A stretch of 8,673 nucleotides of DNA from an uncultured Peptococcaceae bacterium (GTDB taxonomy: Bacteria; Bacillota; Desulfotomaculia; Desulfotomaculales; Desulfocucumaceae): NCBI GenBank assembly GCA_958417755.1, contig CATZDY010000110.1:1-8673 (forward strand), read 5' to 3'. Below the pieces are notes generated by a model, which was given only the letters and a program-made list of their open reading frames with translations, was not told the origin of the DNA and made no database searches. Position numbers and translations under genes: made by a program. Shown one piece after another: positions 6,357-8,673 of this stretch (positions within the stretch are counted from its first letter, which is position 1; every line of letters begins with the position of its first letter).

Positions 6357-6863
6357 ATGAAAGGAAAAATGAAAATTTTTTTATTATTACTATGTGTTGG
6401 TTTAATTGGAGTATTTTTTATCAATGCAGTAGATAATGATTTTGAAAAAGAAACAGGTGGAGTTTTTCAAATAAAAAGTTATAATGTTGTAACAAATACT
6501 TCTGAAGAAGCAAAACTACAAATTCATATTGCAAAAGCTTCAAAAGATAATATTTCTCCTTCTATTAAAATTTTATCTGAAGATGATCCTATTTATGAAG
6601 GTGAGCAAGAAGTAATAGATAAAAGTCTTGGGAAATATCGTGTAGAACTTTCATTTACAGATGTAAGATTACAAAAAAATTTAATGAAAAAGATAGGACG
6701 AAATAAACAGATCCATGGTGATGGTCAGAATTTATTAGAATCTATTAAAATATCTTATCCTCCTGATGATTCAAGAATGGTTATGTATATAGGATGTAAT
6801 GAAAAACCTCAAGTTGATTTATCTGAAACAAATAATAAAATTATCATTTCTTTAAGAAAATAG
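6357..6863 (+). CDS. Exported or membrane-anchored protein with AMIN-like C-terminus
   Basis: The 168-aa protein has a hydrophobic N-terminal segment (about residues 7–24) that is either a signal peptide (possible cut after INA) or an anchor. A Cys at residue 13 is not in a lipobox. The rest is outside the membrane. Its last third (ESIKISYPPDDSRMVMYIG, then PQVDLSETNNKIIISLRK) follows the strand pattern of AMIN domains, which target amidases and secretins to the wall: I.I......R.VmyI....p.v.......I.I.L. This is pattern recognition rather than a firm assignment. AGGAGGTG (6341–6348) lies 8 bases before the ATG, and the amidase gene ends 35 bases upstream. I infer a partner of the amidase, perhaps placing it at the wall or controlling it. 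No closer family is recognised. Confidence 0.75.
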   Translation: MKGKMKIFLLLLCVGLIGVFFINAVDNDFEKETGGVFQIKSYNVVTNTSEEAKLQIHIAKASKDNISPSIKILSEDDPIYEGEQEVIDKSLGKYRVELSFTDVRLQKNLMKKIGRNKQIHGDGQNLLESIKISYPPDDSRMVMYIGCNEKPQVDLSETNNKIIISLRK

Positions 6864-6869
6864 TTTTCT

Positions 6870-6912
6870 TATATATTAGGAACACATATATACACTGTGT
6901 TCCTAATATATA
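6870..6912. repeat. Perfect 17-bp inverted repeat without a T tract
   Basis: TATATATTAGGAACACA (6870–6886) is the exact reverse complement of 6896–6912, with a 9-base loop. The stem can be extended by one base pair, then by three more after a mismatch. On the + strand the right arm is followed by A residues, so it is not a standard intrinsic terminator, although it may still stabilise or end the mRNA of the two genes before it. The 12-mer TATATATTAGGA also occurs at 6333–6344, just before the AMIN-like gene. Confidence 0.75.
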
Positions 6913-6962
6913 AAAAATTAGGATGTACTATAGGCTTGAAGTATTAAAATTTAGTAGTCAAA

Positions 6963-7220
6963 CTAAAAAAGGTAAAAGCCAGGCCATCCTAAGGCGGCCA
7001 AAAAATCAGAAGCAACAAACAGTTACTGGCGGTACTGAGATGAGGTAATTCTGCGCCTCAGGGAGCTGAACCGGCTTGACAAGGTATTTTCTTCAGGGAC
7101 AAATATTAGATGTCATCGGTGGACAGCCACCTGGCTTCCTGGGCAGGCATGTATCTGGATAACAATGAGTGCCGGGAAGAAAAAAATCGGAAAAACCCGT
7201 AAAGGCAATTTTATCTTACC
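6963..7220 (+). pseudogene. Remnant of an IS110-family transposase
   Basis: Pieces of the C-terminal half of an IS110/IS116/IS902 transposase can be read in shifting frames. GKSQAIL lies near 6970. DEVILRLRELNRLDKVF with GTNIRC spans about 7039–7113. HLASWAGM spans 7128–7151, with DNNE at 7158–7169. AGKKKIGKTRKGN spans 7171–7209. In intact relatives these form the block GTDM..F....HLASWAGM.PGNNESAGK.KSGKTRKGNK. Between NNE and AGK the sequence GAGTGCC, where GAGAGTGCC is expected, shows a 2-base loss. Part of the helix-hairpin-helix region before GTN is also missing. The N-terminal DEDD nuclease half and the IS ends are not found here. This is a dead relic. Its higher G+C and background-style codons contrast with the AT-rich genes on both sides. 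Confidence 0.85.
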
Positions 7221-7294
7221 TTGAAGAAACATTAATTTAATTAGTCGGTCAGTGGCAAATGGTAATAACGCAGTAGAAAGGTATGATTATAATT

Positions 7295-7831
7295 ATGAAG
7301 TTTTTATGCCAAAATTTAAATATAAAACTGTTATTTTTATTGACTATATTATTTACACAAATTTTTATAAGTCTTTTAGTGTATTATTTTTATCCAACAG
7401 ATTTAATAACTAGTCAAGATCAATTAATTTATAATCCAACAATTTTTTTCTCAATATCTTTTATACTTATAGCCGCATTTATATCATATAGGGCATCTTG
7501 CAGATTTAAATTGATTTTTAGTGGTTCATTGTTAGCTTTTGGTTTATTAATATTTTTTGTATTTTTTGTGTTTTTATCATATTATGAAGGTGTTTTTAGT
7601 AGTAGAGTATATGTTGTAAAATTTTTAAACTATACTTTTTTTCATTTAGGTGGATTCAGACAACTAATTATCTATTTGTTTGGATTGGATATGTTAGGTA
7701 AGTTGTTTTATGCATTAAATATTACATTGTTTTTACACATGTTTGGTTTTTTGTTAGGTGACTTAATATATTTTGTTAGGAATAAATATAATGAATATAT
7801 TAAAAAGAATAATAAAAAATGTTTTAATTGA
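7295..7831 (+). CDS. Multi-pass membrane protein of unknown function, paired with an LspA-like gene
   Basis: The protein of about 178 aa is very hydrophobic, with roughly four to five membrane segments: about 11–32, 48–65, 73–96 and 136–161, with a possible further one near 121–134. Between segments 3 and 4 lies an outer or inner loop with YYEGVFSSR. It ends in a basic tail (VRNKYNEYIKKNNKK), probably cytoplasmic. I do not recognise a family and see no catalytic motif. ATG 7295 is preferred because AGAAAGG (7275–7281) would be only one base from the alternative ATG at 7283, though the 13-base gap to 7295 is long. It overlaps the following LspA-like gene by 41 bases, so the two are surely made together. 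It begins about 75 bases after the IS110 relic. Codons are extremely A/T-rich (TTT, ATT, TTA dominate). Confidence 0.75.
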   Translation: MKFLCQNLNIKLLFLLTILFTQIFISLLVYYFYPTDLITSQDQLIYNPTIFFSISFILIAAFISYRASCRFKLIFSGSLLAFGLLIFFVFFVFLSYYEGVFSSRVYVVKFLNYTFFHLGGFRQLIIYLFGLDMLGKLFYALNITLFLHMFGFLLGDLIYFVRNKYNEYIKKNNKKCFN

Positions 7832-8186
7832 CCAATTTTCTAAAAATATATTATTGTATATAAATAATAATATATTATTTAATACTATAACATGGATACA
7901 ATTTTGGGGTAATACAAGAATGTCATTATTTGGGGTTTGGTTATTAATTTGTTTGTTAGTTGTATTAATTTGTTTGATTTATATATTTAGAGAAGATGAT
8001 AAAATTTCATATGGGCTAATTTTTATTTTTTCGGGTGCTATGTCGAATTTTTTAGATTTTATTTTTAAAGGATTTGTTATTGACTGGATACATGTTGGTG
8101 GAGTTGTTTTCAATTTGGCTGATATTTTCATGCTTTTTGGTATAGGATTTATTATTTTTCATTTAATGGGATTAACAAAAAATTAA
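7791..8186 (+). CDS. Short divergent lipoprotein signal peptidase (LspA-like, signal peptidase II)
   Basis: The 131-aa membrane protein shows all the main blocks of signal peptidase II, the aspartyl protease that cuts lipoprotein signal peptides before the lipidated Cys. They are DQFSK (14–18), a degenerate NxGaaF block reading GNTRMSLFG (40–48), SGAMSNFLD (81–89) and VVFNLAD (105–111), with a transmembrane helix after each. The likely catalytic pair is Asp89 and Asp111. Oddities: it is shorter than the usual 150–170 residues, the Arg after the first catalytic Asp (NxxDR) is Phe90, and the Gly of NxGaaF is Arg43. It therefore looks like an accessory paralogue rather than the housekeeping enzyme. 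ATG 7791 has TTAGGA (7776–7781) 9 bases before it; a TTG at 7773 would add six residues. It lies 41 bases inside the preceding membrane-protein gene. I see no lipoprotein substrate gene nearby. Confidence 0.82.
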   Translation: MNILKRIIKNVLIDQFSKNILLYINNNILFNTITWIQFWGNTRMSLFGVWLLICLLVVLICLIYIFREDDKISYGLIFIFSGAMSNFLDFIFKGFVIDWIHVGGVVFNLADIFMLFGIGFIIFHLMGLTKN

Positions 8187-8347
8187 AGGTTTAAAATTAG
8201 ATGGCTTAATAATAATATAGTAAAATAGAAAAAGATAGATTATAAAAGAGGGAAATGAAAAAGTTATCATAGGTACTCTTAATCAAGATGGAAAAGCCGT
8301 AAGGTCCCATGGTATACTGGAATAAGAGAAGATGAGTAAGAAAAACT

Positions 8348-8531
8348 ATGGGATAGACATTACATAGGAGCGCTAGAACGATAAAAGCAACTCGTCGAAC
8401 GATACAAATAGTCAAGAGAATATAAGGATGGTTGCAGTTAAATATGGTATAAATCCAAAAATAGTTGCAAAATGGAAAAAACGAGATTCGGTTTGCGATG
8501 CCCCTATAAAAATCCTAAATTAACTGTTCTT
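8348..8531 (+). pseudogene. Decayed 5' end of an IS481-family transposase gene
   Basis: The N-terminus of an IS481-type transposase is readable across three frames. From ATG 8348 it reads MG, stop (TAG where CAG/Gln is expected), TLHRSARTIKATRRTIQ. One base is lost in an A run near 8407, and the next frame continues SQENIRMVAVKYGINPK, then VAKWKKRDSVCDAP (to about 8505). A second shift near 8506–8511 removes the expected GPK residues and leads to NPKLTVL (8511–8531). Intact relatives read MGQ.LHGSA.TT.A.RR.IQ.SQES...LAK.YGINPKTVAKWKKR.SV.D.P.GPK.PKSTVL. After TVL the similarity stops; the expected EEEAIIVAF..HTLLPLDD is absent. So the element is both mutated and truncated. Between the LspA-like gene and this relic (8187–8347) I see only short frames, for example GTLNQDGKAVRSHG in 8263–8325. 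Confidence 0.85.
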
Positions 8532-8673
8532 ATAACCAAACTAAAAGACCAAGAGGACGGTTACTTTGACAATATTGTATATTATACCAAGAGAGTCAAT
8601 GATGAAACATATAAAGGTGACCAAATATTTAAATACAACATAGAAGAAGATAAGGAGGAACAACTCACCACTG
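8532..8673 (+). CDS. Start-less open frame leaving the window (gene fragment, possibly beta-propeller)
   Basis: The frame stays open from the end of the IS481 relic to the window edge and has no ATG, GTG or TTG. It reads ITKLKDQEDGYFDNIVYY, then KRVNDETYKGDQIFKYNIEE, then DKEEQLTT. The pattern (hydrophobic strand, YY, gap, QIFKYN, gap, QLT) resembles one blade of a TolB/DUF5050-like beta-propeller, which is a weak comparison. It may be the inner or C-terminal part of a gene whose start was removed when the IS481 fragment was joined to it. The end lies outside the window. Confidence 0.4.
   Translation, partial: MTKLKDQEDGYFDNIVYYTKRVNDETYKGDQIFKYNIEEDKEEQLTT

Noticed and set aside
5686..8186. 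Prophage lysis cassette (amidase plus holin-like membrane protein)
   Set aside because: The amidase has a Sec signal peptide, the membrane protein is larger than typical holins and is coupled to an LspA-like gene, and no phage structural or packaging genes are present.
8206..8415. 69-codon hydrophobic minus-strand frame after the LspA-like gene
   Set aside because: It covers the IS481 relic antisense and has no good ribosome binding site; its hydrophobicity comes from the A-rich plus strand.
1..8673. CRISPR arrays, tRNA or rRNA genes
   Set aside because: No regularly spaced repeats, tRNA cloverleaf signatures or rRNA segments were seen on either strand.

Overview
The window looks like chromosomal DNA of an endospore-forming Firmicute, most likely a Clostridia/Peptococcaceae-type anaerobe. 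The reasons are the ymdB–spoVS pair, a textbook sigma-H promoter in front of spoVS, strong AGGAGG-type ribosome binding sites, and moderate to low G+C. The species cannot be named from the sequence alone.

The left part (1–2890) is ordinary backbone. It holds a conserved hypothetical gene, the phosphodiesterase gene ymdB, the sporulation gene spoVS with its own sigma-H promoter and terminator, and an M19 membrane-type dipeptidase closed by a strong terminator. In Bacillus the order is rny–ymdB–spoVS, so rny probably lies just upstream of base 1. Positions 2977–4201 hold a sigma-70/ECF-like sigma factor whose 3' end overlaps by 35 bases a one-pass membrane DUF4367-type protein. This is the usual layout of a sigma factor and its membrane regulator. 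A small secreted protein (4272–4679) follows without an obvious terminator and may be in the same unit or a target.

From about 4200 onward the DNA becomes distinctly AT-rich and looks like an accessory region. About 1 kb (4680–5685) has no intact gene. It contains a candidate extended −10 promoter over a palindrome, a perfect 14-bp terminator, several strong Shine-Dalgarno sequences with no proper ORF behind them, short broken ORFs, and a G+C-richer structured patch. Two secreted or membrane-anchored genes follow as an apparent operon: a PGRP/T7-lysozyme-type N-acetylmuramoyl-L-alanine amidase with all zinc ligands, and an unknown protein whose C-terminus looks like an AMIN domain. After a 17-bp palindrome there is a frameshifted remnant of an IS110-family transposase.

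Next come a multi-pass membrane protein overlapping by 41 bases a short, divergent lipoprotein signal peptidase (LspA-like, 131 aa, both catalytic Asp present). The window ends in a decayed 5' end of an IS481-family transposase (premature stop plus frameshifts) that runs directly into a start-less open frame leaving the window.

The most interesting part is 5686–8186: a peptidoglycan amidase, an AMIN-like partner, a novel membrane protein and an accessory LspA, all in AT-rich DNA between IS relics. A shared envelope-related role is inference. Each pair is a convincing transcription unit, but the IS110 relic separates them.
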